64,000 bases of DNA from Acidobacteriota bacterium (GCA_011526565.1 WYBL01000163.1:62001-126000), one strand, 5' to 3'; counted from the first letter of the stretch, positions 52,625 through 61,566 are shown. Made by a program: numbers and translations. The notes: a model not told the origin generated them from the letters alone.

Positions 52625-53742
52625 CGTCCGGGCCGCGCCCGGCAGCGCGGCGGGCGCGGGCGGCCGCGCTGGCGCTGCTCCTCGCGCTGCCGGCGGTCCC
52701 CGGCCCGGGACAGGTCGCGCCGGCGCCGGCCGCGGTGCCCGGCGCCGGGCTCGCGGAGCGGGTGGCCGCCGAGCGCGAGCGGCTGGGCCTGCCGGCGCTG
52801 GCGGTGGGCGTCCTCGACCGCGGCCGCGCCGAGGTCGCCGTGGCGGGCCTCGCCGACCTCGAGCTCGCGGTCGCGGCGACCGAGGCCACCCGCTTCCGCC
52901 TCGCGTCGGTCTCCAAGCCGCTGACGGCGGCGCTCGCGCTGCGGCTGGCCGAGCAGGGCCGGCTCGACCTCGACGCGGACGTGCGCCGCCTCGGGGGCGC
53001 GCTCGCGGGGCTGCGCCACCCGGCGACCCCGCGCCAGTTGCTGGCCCACACCGCCGGCATCCGCCACTACCGCGGCCAGGAGATGGCCTCGACGCGGCCG
53101 TGGCCGAGCCTGGCCAGCGCGCTGTCGATCTTCGCGCGCGACCCGCTGGTCGCGCCGCCGGGCGCCCGCCACGTCTACACGACCTACGGCTACACGCTGC
53201 TCGGCGTCGCCCTCGAGCGGGCGGCGGGCGAGCCGTTCTTCGAAGCCCTCCGGCGCCTGGTGCTGGACCCCGCCGGCATGGACGCGACCGTGGCCGACGC
53301 CCACTCCCCGCTGGTGCCGGGCCGCGCCCGCGGCTACCGGCGCGGACCCGACGGCACGCTGCTCAACGCGGGCCTCACCGACACGTCCTACAAGGTGCCG
53401 GGCGGCGGGCTGCTGTCGACCGCGGGCGACCTGCTGCGCTTCGCCGCCGCGCTGTTCGAGGGCCGGCTGCTCGACGAAGGCTCGCGTCGCGCGATGTGGT
53501 CGCCGGCCCGCACCCGCGACGGCGCGGCGCTCCGCTACGGCCTCGGCTGGAGCCTGGAGCCGGGGCGGGCGATCGCCTTCCACACGGGCGCCCAGCAGGG
53601 CACGACGGCGCTGCTGTGGATCGACGTCGCGAACGCGCGGGCAGTCGCGGTGCTGACCAATCTCGAGGGCCAGCGCGACGCCCTGCGGGAGCTGGCCCGC
53701 GCGCTGGGCGACGGCGCCGGCGGTTCCTTGACACTGCCGTGA
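52621..53742 (+). CDS. Serine beta-lactamase-like hydrolase
   Basis: 373 residues with a signal peptide (about 1-30) and a class C beta-lactamase/DD-peptidase-like fold. The nucleophile motif is SVSK in FRLASVSKPLTAALALRL (about 98), the second is YTTYGYTLLG (Tyr about 184; Y-x-x-Y), and the third is HTGAQQGT (HxG, about 321). It should be a periplasmic esterase or peptidase. The GTG start overlaps the topoisomerase VI B stop (GTGA), an unexpected partner, since topoisomerase VI is cytoplasmic and this protein appears exported. Confidence 0.85.
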   Translation: MTSGPRPAARRARAAALALLLALPAVPGPGQVAPAPAAVPGAGLAERVAAERERLGLPALAVGVLDRGRAEVAVAGLADLELAVAATEATRFRLASVSKPLTAALALRLAEQGRLDLDADVRRLGGALAGLRHPATPRQLLAHTAGIRHYRGQEMASTRPWPSLASALSIFARDPLVAPPGARHVYTTYGYTLLGVALERAAGEPFFEALRRLVLDPAGMDATVADAHSPLVPGRARGYRRGPDGTLLNAGLTDTSYKVPGGGLLSTAGDLLRFAAALFEGRLLDEGSRRAMWSPARTRDGAALRYGLGWSLEPGRAIAFHTGAQQGTTALLWIDVANARAVAVLTNLEGQRDALRELARALGDGAGGSLTLP

Positions 53743-53756
53743 CCACCCTTTAGGCT
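53728..53756 (+). promoter_or_regulatory. Promoter inside the topoisomerase VI operon
   Basis: A perfect TTGACA (53728-53733), 17-base spacer and TAGGCT (53751-53756) lie 8 bases before the ATG at 53765. The -35 is inside the end of the hydrolase gene. The transcript would be leaderless or nearly so. Confidence 0.7.
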
Positions 53757-53764
53757 GGCGCGCG

Positions 53765-54799
53765 ATGGTCCTCTCCTGGTTCGGCGGAGCTTCCCCCAAG
53801 GGCGTCAGCGTCGACGAGCTGATCGCCAAGAAGAAGTACGCGCAGGCCGTCGAACTGCTGCTCGAGCAGTTCAAGACCGGCAACCGGGACCCGCGGTTGC
53901 GGATGCAGCTGGCCGACGTGATGGCGCTGTCCGGCCGCGGCAAGGACGCGGTGCCGATCCTCCAGGGGCTGGCCGACGAGTACGCGGGCGAAGGCTTCGC
54001 CGCCAAGGCGATCGCCGTGCTGAAGAAGATCGACAAGATCCAGCCCGGGCGCGCCGACGTCGCCAGCAAGCTGGCCTCGCAGGTCGAGAAGAAGACGACG
54101 ATGTCCTTCCAGGCGCCCGCGACGCAGGCGTTCAAGGCGCCGGCGCTGCCCGAGTTCGGGATGGAGGAGATCGGCATGGAGGCCGAGCCGGTCGCGGCTC
54201 CGCCCGCCCCGAAGCCGGCCCCCGCACCGCCGCCTGCGCCGCTGCCGACGGTACCCGACGACCTGCTCGCGATCCCGGACCTCTCGTCGCTCGATGCGCC
54301 GCCTGCCGCCGCCGAAAGCAGCGACGGCTTCCTCGAAGACTCGCTGCTGGGCGTGATCCAGGAGGCGCTCGCCGCGCCTTCGCCGCACGCGGCGCCTCAG
54401 CGCCAGGAGTTCGTCGCTTCCCCGCTGTTCTCGGAGTTCTCGCAGGACGAGTTGGTGGCGGTGATCGAGGGCCTCGAGCTGATCTCGCTCGAGCCGGGCG
54501 ACATCGTGATCTCCCAGGGCGAACCCGGCAACAGCGTCTTCATCCTGACCACCGGCACGGTCAAGGCCTTCGTGCGCGACCAGAACGGCCGCAACGTCAA
54601 GGTGCGGGAGATGGCCGAGGGCGCGTTCTTCGGCGAGATCTCGATCCTGACCGGCGCCCCGCGCACGGCCACGGTGACCGCCGCCAGCCCCTGCGAGCTG
54701 CTGGTGCTCGACCGCCCGACGCTCGACCGCATCTGCGCCGACAAGCCGCGCGTGATGGAGGTCCTGCAGGAGTTCCACCGCCAGCGCACCGCCTCGTAA
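53765..54799 (+). CDS. TPR-like/cyclic-nucleotide-binding protein
   Basis: 344 residues. An N-terminal helical repeat region (about 15-110; KKYAQAVELLLEQFKTGNRD) is joined by an Ala/Pro-rich linker to a CRP-type cyclic-nucleotide-binding domain (about 220-335) containing GDIVISQGEPGNSVFILTTG and the phosphate-binding cassette FFGEISILTGAPRTATVTA with its conserved Glu and Arg-Thr. There is no DNA-binding HTH, so binding of cAMP/cGMP must affect a protein partner. It has its own strong promoter and precedes topoisomerase VI A by 33 bases. Confidence 0.88.
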   Translation: MVLSWFGGASPKGVSVDELIAKKKYAQAVELLLEQFKTGNRDPRLRMQLADVMALSGRGKDAVPILQGLADEYAGEGFAAKAIAVLKKIDKIQPGRADVASKLASQVEKKTTMSFQAPATQAFKAPALPEFGMEEIGMEAEPVAAPPAPKPAPAPPPAPLPTVPDDLLAIPDLSSLDAPPAAAESSDGFLEDSLLGVIQEALAAPSPHAAPQRQEFVASPLFSEFSQDELVAVIEGLELISLEPGDIVISQGEPGNSVFILTTGTVKAFVRDQNGRNVKVREMAEGAFFGEISILTGAPRTATVTAASPCELLVLDRPTLDRICADKPRVMEVLQEFHRQRTAS

Positions 54800-54832
54800 G
54801 AGGCGTCCTTTCCCGGAGGCCGAATAGTCCCC

Positions 54833-55936
54833 GTGTCCAAGCCGAGCGCCGGCGCGCCCGTCGTCAGCAAGATCACCGGATCCGCCCGCGAGATCCACGA
54901 CAAGATCGTGGCCGGGCGCAAGCCGTCGATGAAGTTCCCGCTGCGCAGCCTCTCGAACGTGCGCTACACCCCGAAGAAGGGGCACTTCGAGATGGCGGGC
55001 AAGAAGAAGGAGCGCACGCTCACGGTTTCCACCGTGAAGACCTTCGCCCAGACGCTGCGCATGATCGCGCTGTCCAAGCGGCTGATCGAGACCGACGACT
55101 TCGCCACCAAGCGCGACGCCTACTACCAGACCAAGAACTGGGACGAGGCGCGCTGCGACGACCAGGTCGAGTCGGACACGATCATGGACGACATCGAGGC
55201 CTACTACGGCCTCACCAAGGAGTCGCTGCGCTTCACCCCCGACGAGCACGGCGGGCTGGTCGCCGGCGAGCTGATCGTCGAGGACTTCGAGGCCGGCACC
55301 CGCAAGCCGCTGTCGATCGACTGCACCAAGTTCGGCTCCGGCGCCTACGGCATCTCGCCGTCGACGATCGAGGAGATCGGCTTCAGGACGAAGGCGAAGT
55401 TCATTCTCGCGATCGAGACGGGCGGCATCTTCGAGCGCCTCAACCGCCACCGCTTCTGGGAGAAGGCCAACTGCATCCTGGTCTCGATGGCGGGCGTGCC
55501 GACCCGCGCCGTGCGCCGCTTCGTGCGGCGGCTGGCGGACGAGAAGAAGATCCCGGTCTACGTCTTCGTCGACTGCGACCCCTACGGGATCGCCAACATC
55601 TACCGCACCCTCAAGGTCGGCTCCGGCAACAACGCCCACCTCAACGAGTACTTCTGCGTGCCGCAGGCCCGCTTCCTGGGCGTGACGCCGCAGGACATCC
55701 TCGACTACGACCTGCCCACCCACCCGCTGAAGGAGATCGACGTCAAGCGGGCCAAGGACGCGCTGAAGAACGACCCGTTCTTCCAGCACTACAAGGAGTG
55801 GGCGAAGGCGTTCGAGCAGTTGCTGAAGATGGGCAAGCGCGCCGAGCAGCAGGCGTTCGCCAAGCACGACCTCAACTTCGTGATGGACACCTATCTCCCG
55901 GAGAAGCTGAAGCACCCGGAGAAGTTCCTGCCGTAG
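54833..55936 (+). CDS. top6A: DNA topoisomerase VI subunit A (Spo11-like)
   Basis: 367 residues, the DNA-cleaving subunit. The 5Y-CAP domain carries the catalytic tyrosine in KRDAYYQTKNW (about 92-102). The Toprim domain has the metal-binding Glu in FILAIETGGIFERL (about 190-203) and DxD in VFVDCDPYGIANIYR (about 242-256). It makes the transient 5'-phosphotyrosyl double-strand break with subunit B. GTG start. It is separated from top6B by the hydrolase and nucleotide-binding genes, where archaea usually have B and A adjacent. The next gene begins 11 bases later. Confidence 0.93.
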   Translation: MSKPSAGAPVVSKITGSAREIHDKIVAGRKPSMKFPLRSLSNVRYTPKKGHFEMAGKKKERTLTVSTVKTFAQTLRMIALSKRLIETDDFATKRDAYYQTKNWDEARCDDQVESDTIMDDIEAYYGLTKESLRFTPDEHGGLVAGELIVEDFEAGTRKPLSIDCTKFGSGAYGISPSTIEEIGFRTKAKFILAIETGGIFERLNRHRFWEKANCILVSMAGVPTRAVRRFVRRLADEKKIPVYVFVDCDPYGIANIYRTLKVGSGNNAHLNEYFCVPQARFLGVTPQDILDYDLPTHPLKEIDVKRAKDALKNDPFFQHYKEWAKAFEQLLKMGKRAEQQAFAKHDLNFVMDTYLPEKLKHPEKFLP

Positions 55937-55947
55937 AAAGGCACGAG

Positions 55948-56904
55948 ATGGCCAAGCCGAGCAAGCCCGCCAAGGGCAAGACCGCGCCGAAGAAGAAGCC
56001 GGCCCCGAAGCCCGCTCCGAAGGCGGCCCCGAAGCCCGCCAGGGCGAAGGCGGAAGCGAAGGCCGAGAAGCCGAAGCCCGCCGCGAAGGCGGCCTCGAAG
56101 CCGGCCCCGAAGCCCGTTCCGGCGCCCGCGAAGGCGACGGGCAAGCCGGCGAAGGCCGCGGCTTCCGCCCCGGCCGCCAAGGCCGCGCCCGAGAAGCCGG
56201 CGAAGGTGGTCGCCCCGCCGCCGAAGCCGGTGCCGGGCCTGACGCTGCCGCCGGGTGCCCCGCCGCAGTCGGGCCCGCCGCCGAAGAAGGCCAAGAAGCG
56301 GGCCGACCTGGCCCAGCGGCGCGGCCCCGACGGCCAGCTCCTGCAGCCCGGGGACATCGTCATCCCCGGCGGCCCGACCAACAGCGAGGAGATCTTCTAC
56401 CTGTTGCGCGGCTGCGTGGCCGCGGAGCACGCGGCCGGCGAGCTGGGCGTGGCCGAGGTGCTGGCCCGCCGCGGCCTGGCCGAGCCGGCGTGGTCGAAGG
56501 AGCGCGACGAGCTGGCGCGGCTGCTGGCCGTCCTGATCGAGCGCTTCGAGCGCGGCATCGACCCGATGCTGCCGCCGCGGCCGGCCAGCGCGCCGCGCCG
56601 CACGTTCGCGAGCGTCGTCGAGCGGGCCCGCAACCGTCGCCGCGAGGTGGGCGCGTTCCTGCGCGGCCTCGACCTCGGCGGCACCGAGACCTCGCACATG
56701 GACCCCCACGGCGAGGCCTCGCTCAGCAGCCTGATGGAGTGGGCGGCGCGCCTGGAGCGGCTGACCGAGGCCGACGAACCGCAGAAGGCCGACTTCCAGC
56801 AGTTTCATCGCGTGCTCGACCAGCTCGAGCTCAACACCGAGGCCCTGATGGTCGACGTGGAGCAGACCCTGCGCCGGCTGCGCGACCGCCTGCGCGCCCG
56901 CTAG
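55948..56904 (+). CDS. Histone-H1-like tailed protein of the topoisomerase VI operon
   Basis: 318 residues. Residues 1 to about 115 are almost only Lys, Ala and Pro (APKKKPAPKPAPKAAPKPAR pattern), resembling the C-terminal tails of histone H1 and bacterial H1-like proteins that bind DNA nonspecifically. The remaining 200 residues are a helical domain I do not recognise (NSEEIFYLLRGCVAAEHAAG; FASVVERARNRRREVGAFLR). The operon context (11 bases after top6A) suggests it tethers or steers topoisomerase VI on the chromosome; that is inference. AAAGG lies before the ATG. Confidence 0.65.
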   Translation: MAKPSKPAKGKTAPKKKPAPKPAPKAAPKPARAKAEAKAEKPKPAAKAASKPAPKPVPAPAKATGKPAKAAASAPAAKAAPEKPAKVVAPPPKPVPGLTLPPGAPPQSGPPPKKAKKRADLAQRRGPDGQLLQPGDIVIPGGPTNSEEIFYLLRGCVAAEHAAGELGVAEVLARRGLAEPAWSKERDELARLLAVLIERFERGIDPMLPPRPASAPRRTFASVVERARNRRREVGAFLRGLDLGGTETSHMDPHGEASLSSLMEWAARLERLTEADEPQKADFQQFHRVLDQLELNTEALMVDVEQTLRRLRDRLRAR

Positions 56905-56914
56905 GAGCGCGGCC

Positions 56915-57631
56915 TTGGCCGCTCCCCTCGCCTACACGCTGGTCGTCGGCCTCGAGAACGAGGACCGGGCGTGGGTCGAGGCGACGCTGCTGCGCGGCGG
57001 CCTGGCGGTGGCCACCGCGACGGAGGGCGACGTGCTGGCCACGCCCAGGCTCGAGCCGCCGCGGCTGGTGGTGCTCGACGACTGCGGCGACGCGGTCTCG
57101 CGCGTGGTCAGCCAGCGGCGGCTGCAACTGCACCCGCCGCTGGTCGGGGTCCCGATCCTGGTCCTCGCCTGGGACGGCGGCGTCGAGTCCTACACCGCCG
57201 CGATCACCCGCGGCGCCTCCGCCTACCTGGTGAAGCCGGTCAGCCCCCAGGAGCTGGTGGAGGTCGCCCGGCGGCTCGCCGGGTGGCAGACGGCACCCGA
57301 CCGCACCGAGCGGCGGCGGCGGCTGCGGCGACCGATGTACATGAAGGTCGAGCTGCACCTGCGCTCGCGCGGCGTGCGCAAGGAAGCCCGGCTGTGCGAC
57401 GCCTCCGGCGGCGGCTGCTGCCTCGAGCTCGACGAGGCGCTGCCGGCGGGCGAGCCGGTGCGCGTGGTGCTGCAGGCGGGCGACGCCAGCACCCACGTCG
57501 GGCTCGGGGCCGAGGTGCGCTGGACCCGGCCCGCCGAGGCCGGCGGCCACCGCGCGGGCCTGCGCTTCAGCGGCTCGACGGCGCCGCTGGCGGCGAAGCT
57601 GCTCGGCTTCGTGCGCTCCGACCCGAGCTGA
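56915..57631 (+). CDS. Receiver-like-PilZ protein
   Basis: 238 residues. The N-terminal receiver-like domain (about 5-120) keeps the phospho-Asp site LVVLDDCGD and the Lys in AYLVKPVSPQEL, but the usual Thr/Ser position reads LVLAWD, so it may be a weak or pseudo-receiver. The C-terminal PilZ domain (about 130-235) has the Arg-rich RRRRLRRPMYMK and DASGGGCC (D-x-S-x-x-G) motifs for c-di-GMP. AGGAG lies about 8 bases before TTG 56915. Last gene of the plus-strand operon; it converges on flotillin with a 3-base gap. Confidence 0.82.
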   Translation: MAAPLAYTLVVGLENEDRAWVEATLLRGGLAVATATEGDVLATPRLEPPRLVVLDDCGDAVSRVVSQRRLQLHPPLVGVPILVLAWDGGVESYTAAITRGASAYLVKPVSPQELVEVARRLAGWQTAPDRTERRRRLRRPMYMKVELHLRSRGVRKEARLCDASGGGCCLELDEALPAGEPVRVVLQAGDASTHVGLGAEVRWTRPAEAGGHRAGLRFSGSTAPLAAKLLGFVRSDPS

Positions 57632-57634
57632 GGT

Positions 57635-59206
57635 TCACTTCGCCGGCTTCGGCTTCTCCGGCGTGGCGCCTTCGCCCGCCGCCTTGTCGCGCAGCTTGCC
57701 CATCAGGCCCGCGATGTCCGTCCCGGTCAGCGACTCGACGACCGGCGGCACCTGGGCGATCACCCTCGCCACCTCGCCCGTGATCTTCGAGACGGCGCCG
57801 TCGTCGCCGCCTCCCGTGTTGACCAGGGTGATGCGGTCGATGCGCGAGAGCGGCTCGGCGACCGCGCGCGCGATCTCGGGCAGGATCGGGGCCAGGATCT
57901 GCATCACCGCGGCCTCGTTGTACTTCTGCCAGGCCTCCGCCTTCTTCTCCATGCCCAGCGCGTCGGCCAGGCCCTGGGCTTCGCGGGCCTTGGCCTCGGC
58001 GAGACCCTGGGCCTCGCGGATAGCGGCCTCGGCCAGGCCCTGCGCCTTCTCGGCGTCGGCGGCGGCGACGCCCGTCGCGCGGGCGACTTCGGCCGCGGCC
58101 AGGCCCTTGGCCTTCTCGCCTTCGGCCAGCAGCGACAGCCGCGCGCGCTCGGCTTCGGCTTCCTGTTCCACGCGCTTGCGGTTGGCGTCGGCGAGGGTCT
58201 CGATCTCGAAGCGCTTGGCCTCGGCCGCGCGGCGGATCGTCGCGTCGAGTTCCTTCTCGCGGCGCTGGATCTCCTGCTCCTGGACCTGGATCTCGACCGT
58301 CTTCTTCTTCAGCTCGTAGGCCATCTCGGCCTCGGCCTTCTTGGCGTTGGCGAGAGCCTGCTGTTCGGCGATCGCCTGCTGCGCCGCGAACTGCGCGATC
58401 TCGGCCGCGCGGAAGGCCGCGGCGTCGGCCTCCTTCTGGCGCCGCGCCTTGTCGGCGTTGGCCTCGGCCACGGACGCGTCGCGGCGGGCCTCGGCCTCCT
58501 GCGCGAGCTTCATGCTCTCGGCCTGCTTCTCGCGGGTCTCGCGCTCGGCATCGGCCTGGGCGATCGCCGCCTCCTTCGCCGCCACCGCCTCGGCGATCGA
58601 GGCGGTGCGCTTGACCTCGGCGATCCGCGGCCGGCCCAGCGCCTCGAGGTAGCCGTGCTTGTCGCGGATGTCGCGGATCGTGAAGGAGTCGATGCCGAGC
58701 CCCATGTTGGCCAGGTCGCCGGCCGAGATCTCCTGCACCTTCTGCGCGAACTGGTCGCGGTTCTTGTAGATCTCCTCGACCGTCAGCGTGCCGAGGATCG
58801 CGCGCAGGTGGCCCTGCACCGTCTCGAGGGCGATGCGGGCGATCTCCTCGGTCTTCTTGCCGAGGAAGCGCTCGGCCGCCGCGTGCAGCGAGACCTCGTC
58901 CTTGCGGATCTTGATCTGGGCGATGCCGTCGACCATCACGGGCACGCCCTGCGAGGTGTAGACCTCGGGCGTGTTGACGTCGAGCGTCATCACCTCGAGC
59001 GAGAGCCGGTTCCAGGTGTGGAACAGCGGGATCACCATGTCGGCGCCGCCGGTCACGAAGCGCACCTTGCCGCGGCCGGAGACGACGATCACCTCGTTCG
59101 GTCCCGCCTTCTTGAGGAAGGTCAGGTAGGCCAGCACGTAGCCGACCACGGCGATCGCGATCACGCCGAAGCCGACCATCACCAGCATCGTCGCAAAGCT
59201 GTTCAT
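57635..59206 (-). CDS. Flotillin-like SPFH protein
   Basis: 523 residues. One N-terminal membrane helix (about 8-30) is followed by an SPFH domain (about 35-215; EVIVVSGRGKVRFVTGGA, MTLDVNTPEVYTSQGVPVMV) and a long Ala/Glu/Lys coiled coil (about 215-440). That coil includes repeats of the type AQGLAEA (AIREAQGLAEAKAREAQGLA). Flotillins form large membrane-microdomain cages. The start overlaps the NfeD-like gene by ATGA, the usual partner. Size and architecture are typical. Confidence 0.93.
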   Translation of the reverse strand: MNSFATMLVMVGFGVIAIAVVGYVLAYLTFLKKAGPNEVIVVSGRGKVRFVTGGADMVIPLFHTWNRLSLEVMTLDVNTPEVYTSQGVPVMVDGIAQIKIRKDEVSLHAAAERFLGKKTEEIARIALETVQGHLRAILGTLTVEEIYKNRDQFAQKVQEISAGDLANMGLGIDSFTIRDIRDKHGYLEALGRPRIAEVKRTASIAEAVAAKEAAIAQADAERETREKQAESMKLAQEAEARRDASVAEANADKARRQKEADAAAFRAAEIAQFAAQQAIAEQQALANAKKAEAEMAYELKKKTVEIQVQEQEIQRREKELDATIRRAAEAKRFEIETLADANRKRVEQEAEAERARLSLLAEGEKAKGLAAAEVARATGVAAADAEKAQGLAEAAIREAQGLAEAKAREAQGLADALGMEKKAEAWQKYNEAAVMQILAPILPEIARAVAEPLSRIDRITLVNTGGGDDGAVSKITGEVARVIAQVPPVVESLTGTDIAGLMGKLRDKAAGEGATPEKPKPAK

Positions 59207-59757
59207 CGTGCCTCCTCCGTGCGGGCGGAGACCACCATCGTCCCGCCCAGGAGCTTCACCACCCTCACCTGCTGCCCGCGGCCCACCGCGAGGCCGTCCT
59301 GCTCGCGCGCGGCCGAGGTGAAGCGCTGGCCGTCGACGATCGCCGCCACCTCGCCGAGCCCGCCGGCGGGAATCGGCGTGATCACTTCGGCGGGAGCGCC
59401 GACGAGGTCCGCGGTGTGGATCTCGGAGGTCGCCCGCGACGAACGCGCGATGCGGTAGACGACGTAGGTGACCGCCCACGCCGTCACCAGCGCTGCCGGC
59501 AGCGCGAGCGCGAGGCTCGCCCCGTCGCCGAGGTCGAGCCCGTGCTTCCCGATCAGCCCGTAGCCGCCCGTGGCCGCGGCCAGCGTCGCCAGCGCCATCG
59601 GCGAGAACAGCGGGAAGTGGAAGGCAGGATGGCCGGCGGCATCGAGGCCGTGGCCCGCGTCGTCGGTGCCCACGTCGAGGACGTGGCCGAGGAACGCGGA
59701 CACGGCGATGTAGCCGCAGCCGAGCATGGCGAGCGTGATGTAGGTGATGCTGAGCAT
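59203..59757 (-). CDS. NfeD-like membrane protein
   Basis: 184 residues. Membrane helices at about 5-25, 52-72 and 82-105 precede a C-terminal beta-barrel (OB-like) domain (about 115-184; EIHTADLVGAPAEVITPIPA and GQQVRVVKLLGGTMVVSAR), the NfeD1b type that accompanies flotillin. It overlaps the flotillin gene and is presumably its membrane partner. Confidence 0.82.
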   Translation of the reverse strand: MLSITYITLAMLGCGYIAVSAFLGHVLDVGTDDAGHGLDAAGHPAFHFPLFSPMALATLAAATGGYGLIGKHGLDLGDGASLALALPAALVTAWAVTYVVYRIARSSRATSEIHTADLVGAPAEVITPIPAGGLGEVAAIVDGQRFTSAAREQDGLAVGRGQQVRVVKLLGGTMVVSARTEEAR

Positions 59758-59864
59758 CGGTTTTTCCTGCGCGATCCTACCGCGACCGGAGCCGTCTCCG
59801 GCGCGGCGGCGCTCGCAGGGTCATACGAGGGCGGCGCCCGCCGCGTTCGCCGAAAGCGACCGCG

Positions 59865-60644
59865 TCAGACCTTGAGGTGGAAGCGGTTGCCGTCCTGCTT
59901 GGCGCGGCGGTGGTCGGTGCCGTCCATCTCGACGACGACGCACATCTCCATCAGCCGCGAGCGCAGGCGCTGGCCGATGCGCTCGACGAGGTACTCGCGG
60001 CGGGTCAGCGGGTCGGCGGCCAGCGCCTTCTCGCGGTCGACGTCCGGGTAGTTGGTGGTGATGATCGTCGCGCGCTGGGCGAGGTAGCGGGAGTTGAGGA
60101 TGTAGAACAGCGTGTCGTTCATCCAGTCCGTCATCTTCCAGGCGCCGAGGTCGTCGAGCACCAGCAGCGGCGTGTCCACCACCGGCTCCAGCACCTGCAG
60201 CTCGGTGGTCCTGGTCTCCGCGTCGTAGGAGCCGCGGATCTCGCGGATCAGCTCGTGGAAGTCCCAGAACTGGCCGCGCACGCCGCGGCTTTGCATCAGC
60301 TCGATCAGCACGGCGACCGCCAGGTGGGTCTTGCCGACGCCGTTGCTGCCGGTGAACAGCAGGCCCAGTCCCTCGCGGTCGCCCTGGTGCGGCCAGCCCG
60401 CGTGGTACGCGATCGCCCGCTGCAGCGCCGCGCGCAGCCGCGGCATCTGACCGGGGTCGAAGTTCTCGAACGTGCAGTGGCGGTAGCGGGGCGGGATGCG
60501 GGCCGCCTTCAGCGCATTCAGCGCGGCGTCGGGTCCGTCGCCGCCGGCCGCGACCCCGCCCCGGCAGGCACAGGGGCGCGCGTACTCGCGGCCGTCCTTG
60601 TCCACGATCTCGAAGCCGGTGCCGTCGCAGCGTTCGCAGGCCAA
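59865..60644 (-). CDS. DnaC-like ATPase with N-terminal zinc-binding motif
   Basis: 259 residues. An N-terminal CERCDGTGFEIVDKDG...CACRG cluster (2-28; four Cys) probably binds zinc. The AAA+ domain follows with LLFTGSNGVGKTHLAVAVLI (about 96-115), Walker B TPLLVLDDLGAWKMTDW (about 158-174) and TIITTNYPDVD (sensor 1). It fits DnaC/DnaI/IstB-type helicase-loader ATPases. GAGGAGG 7 bases before TTG 60644 sets the start. It follows the sigma-factor gene by 14 bases, so the two are probably co-transcribed. No DnaB gene is near. Confidence 0.85.
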   Translation of the reverse strand: MACERCDGTGFEIVDKDGREYARPCACRGGVAAGGDGPDAALNALKAARIPPRYRHCTFENFDPGQMPRLRAALQRAIAYHAGWPHQGDREGLGLLFTGSNGVGKTHLAVAVLIELMQSRGVRGQFWDFHELIREIRGSYDAETRTTELQVLEPVVDTPLLVLDDLGAWKMTDWMNDTLFYILNSRYLAQRATIITTNYPDVDREKALAADPLTRREYLVERIGQRLRSRLMEMCVVVEMDGTDHRRAKQDGNRFHLKV

Positions 60645-60658
60645 GGGCGCGCCTCCTC

Positions 60659-61549
60659 TCAGTTCAGGTCGTGGCGCAGGTGCTTGGCCGACTCCGAGCG
60701 GCGCAGCTTCTCCTTGGCCTTGCTCTCGATCTGGCGGATCCGCTCGCGCGAGAGCTGGAGCTGCTCGCCGATCTCCTGCAGCGTGCGCGGCTCGTCGCCG
60801 TCGAGCCCGAAGCGCAGGGTGATCACCTGGCGCTCCTTCTCGTCGAGGTGGGCGACCGCCTCGCCCAGCCGGCGGTTGAAGCTGTCGCGCATCATCGCCA
60901 CCTCGGGCGACTCGACGCTGTCCTGTTCCAGCGTGTCGCCCAGCTCCATCGAGCCGTCTTCGCCGACCGCGGTCGACAGCGACAGGTCGCCGCCCGCGAT
61001 CTGGAGCAGCGACTCGACCTCCGCCCGCGAGAGCTTGGTCTTCTCCGCCAGCTCGTCGGTCGTCGGCGCCCGCTCCAGCTCGGCCTGCAGCTCGCTGCGG
61101 GCGCCGCCGACGCGCGAGACCTGTCCGGCCATCTTCTGCGGCACGCGGAAGATGCGGGTGTGCTCGGAGAGCGAGTGGAAGATCGCCTGGCGCACCCACC
61201 ACACCGCGTAGGAGATGAACTTGACGTTGCGCTCGGGGTCGAAGCGCTTGGCGGCCTCGATCAGGCCGAGGTTGCCCTCGTGGATCAGGTCGAGGAACGA
61301 CAGCCCCAGCCCGCGGTAGCGCTTGGCGTAGTGCACGACGAAGCGCAGGTTGGACTCGACCAGCCGCTGAACCGCGTCCTGGTCGCCCTGCTGGATGCGG
61401 CGCCCGAGCTCCTGCTCCTCCGCCAGGGTGAGCGTCCTGTACTTGGAGATCTCGGAGAGGTAGACGTTCAGCGTGTCGCCGCTGGGCGCGCGTGGCGCAG
61501 CCGGGCGGGCCGGTTTCTTCTTCGGGCGGGGCTTGCGTCGGGCGGGCAT
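60659..61549 (-). CDS. RpoD-family sigma factor (group 2-like)
   Basis: 296 residues. A basic N-terminal tail replaces region 1.1. Region 1.2 reads DTLNVYLSEISKYRTLTLAE; region 2 has FLDLIHEGNLGLIEAAKRFD and KFISYAVWWVRQAI (about 84-120); region 4 ends with the HTH RTLQEIGEQLQLSRERIRQI (about 256-275). It therefore recognises -10/-35 promoters of the sigma70 type. The short length argues for an alternative (stationary or stress) sigma factor rather than the main housekeeping one. A perfect TATAAT lies before it, downstream of hspR. Confidence 0.9.
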   Translation of the reverse strand: MPARRKPRPKKKPARPAAPRAPSGDTLNVYLSEISKYRTLTLAEEQELGRRIQQGDQDAVQRLVESNLRFVVHYAKRYRGLGLSFLDLIHEGNLGLIEAAKRFDPERNVKFISYAVWWVRQAIFHSLSEHTRIFRVPQKMAGQVSRVGGARSELQAELERAPTTDELAEKTKLSRAEVESLLQIAGGDLSLSTAVGEDGSMELGDTLEQDSVESPEVAMMRDSFNRRLGEAVAHLDEKERQVITLRFGLDGDEPRTLQEIGEQLQLSRERIRQIESKAKEKLRRSESAKHLRHDLN

Positions 61550-61566
61550 CCGGGGCCGGATCCGGG

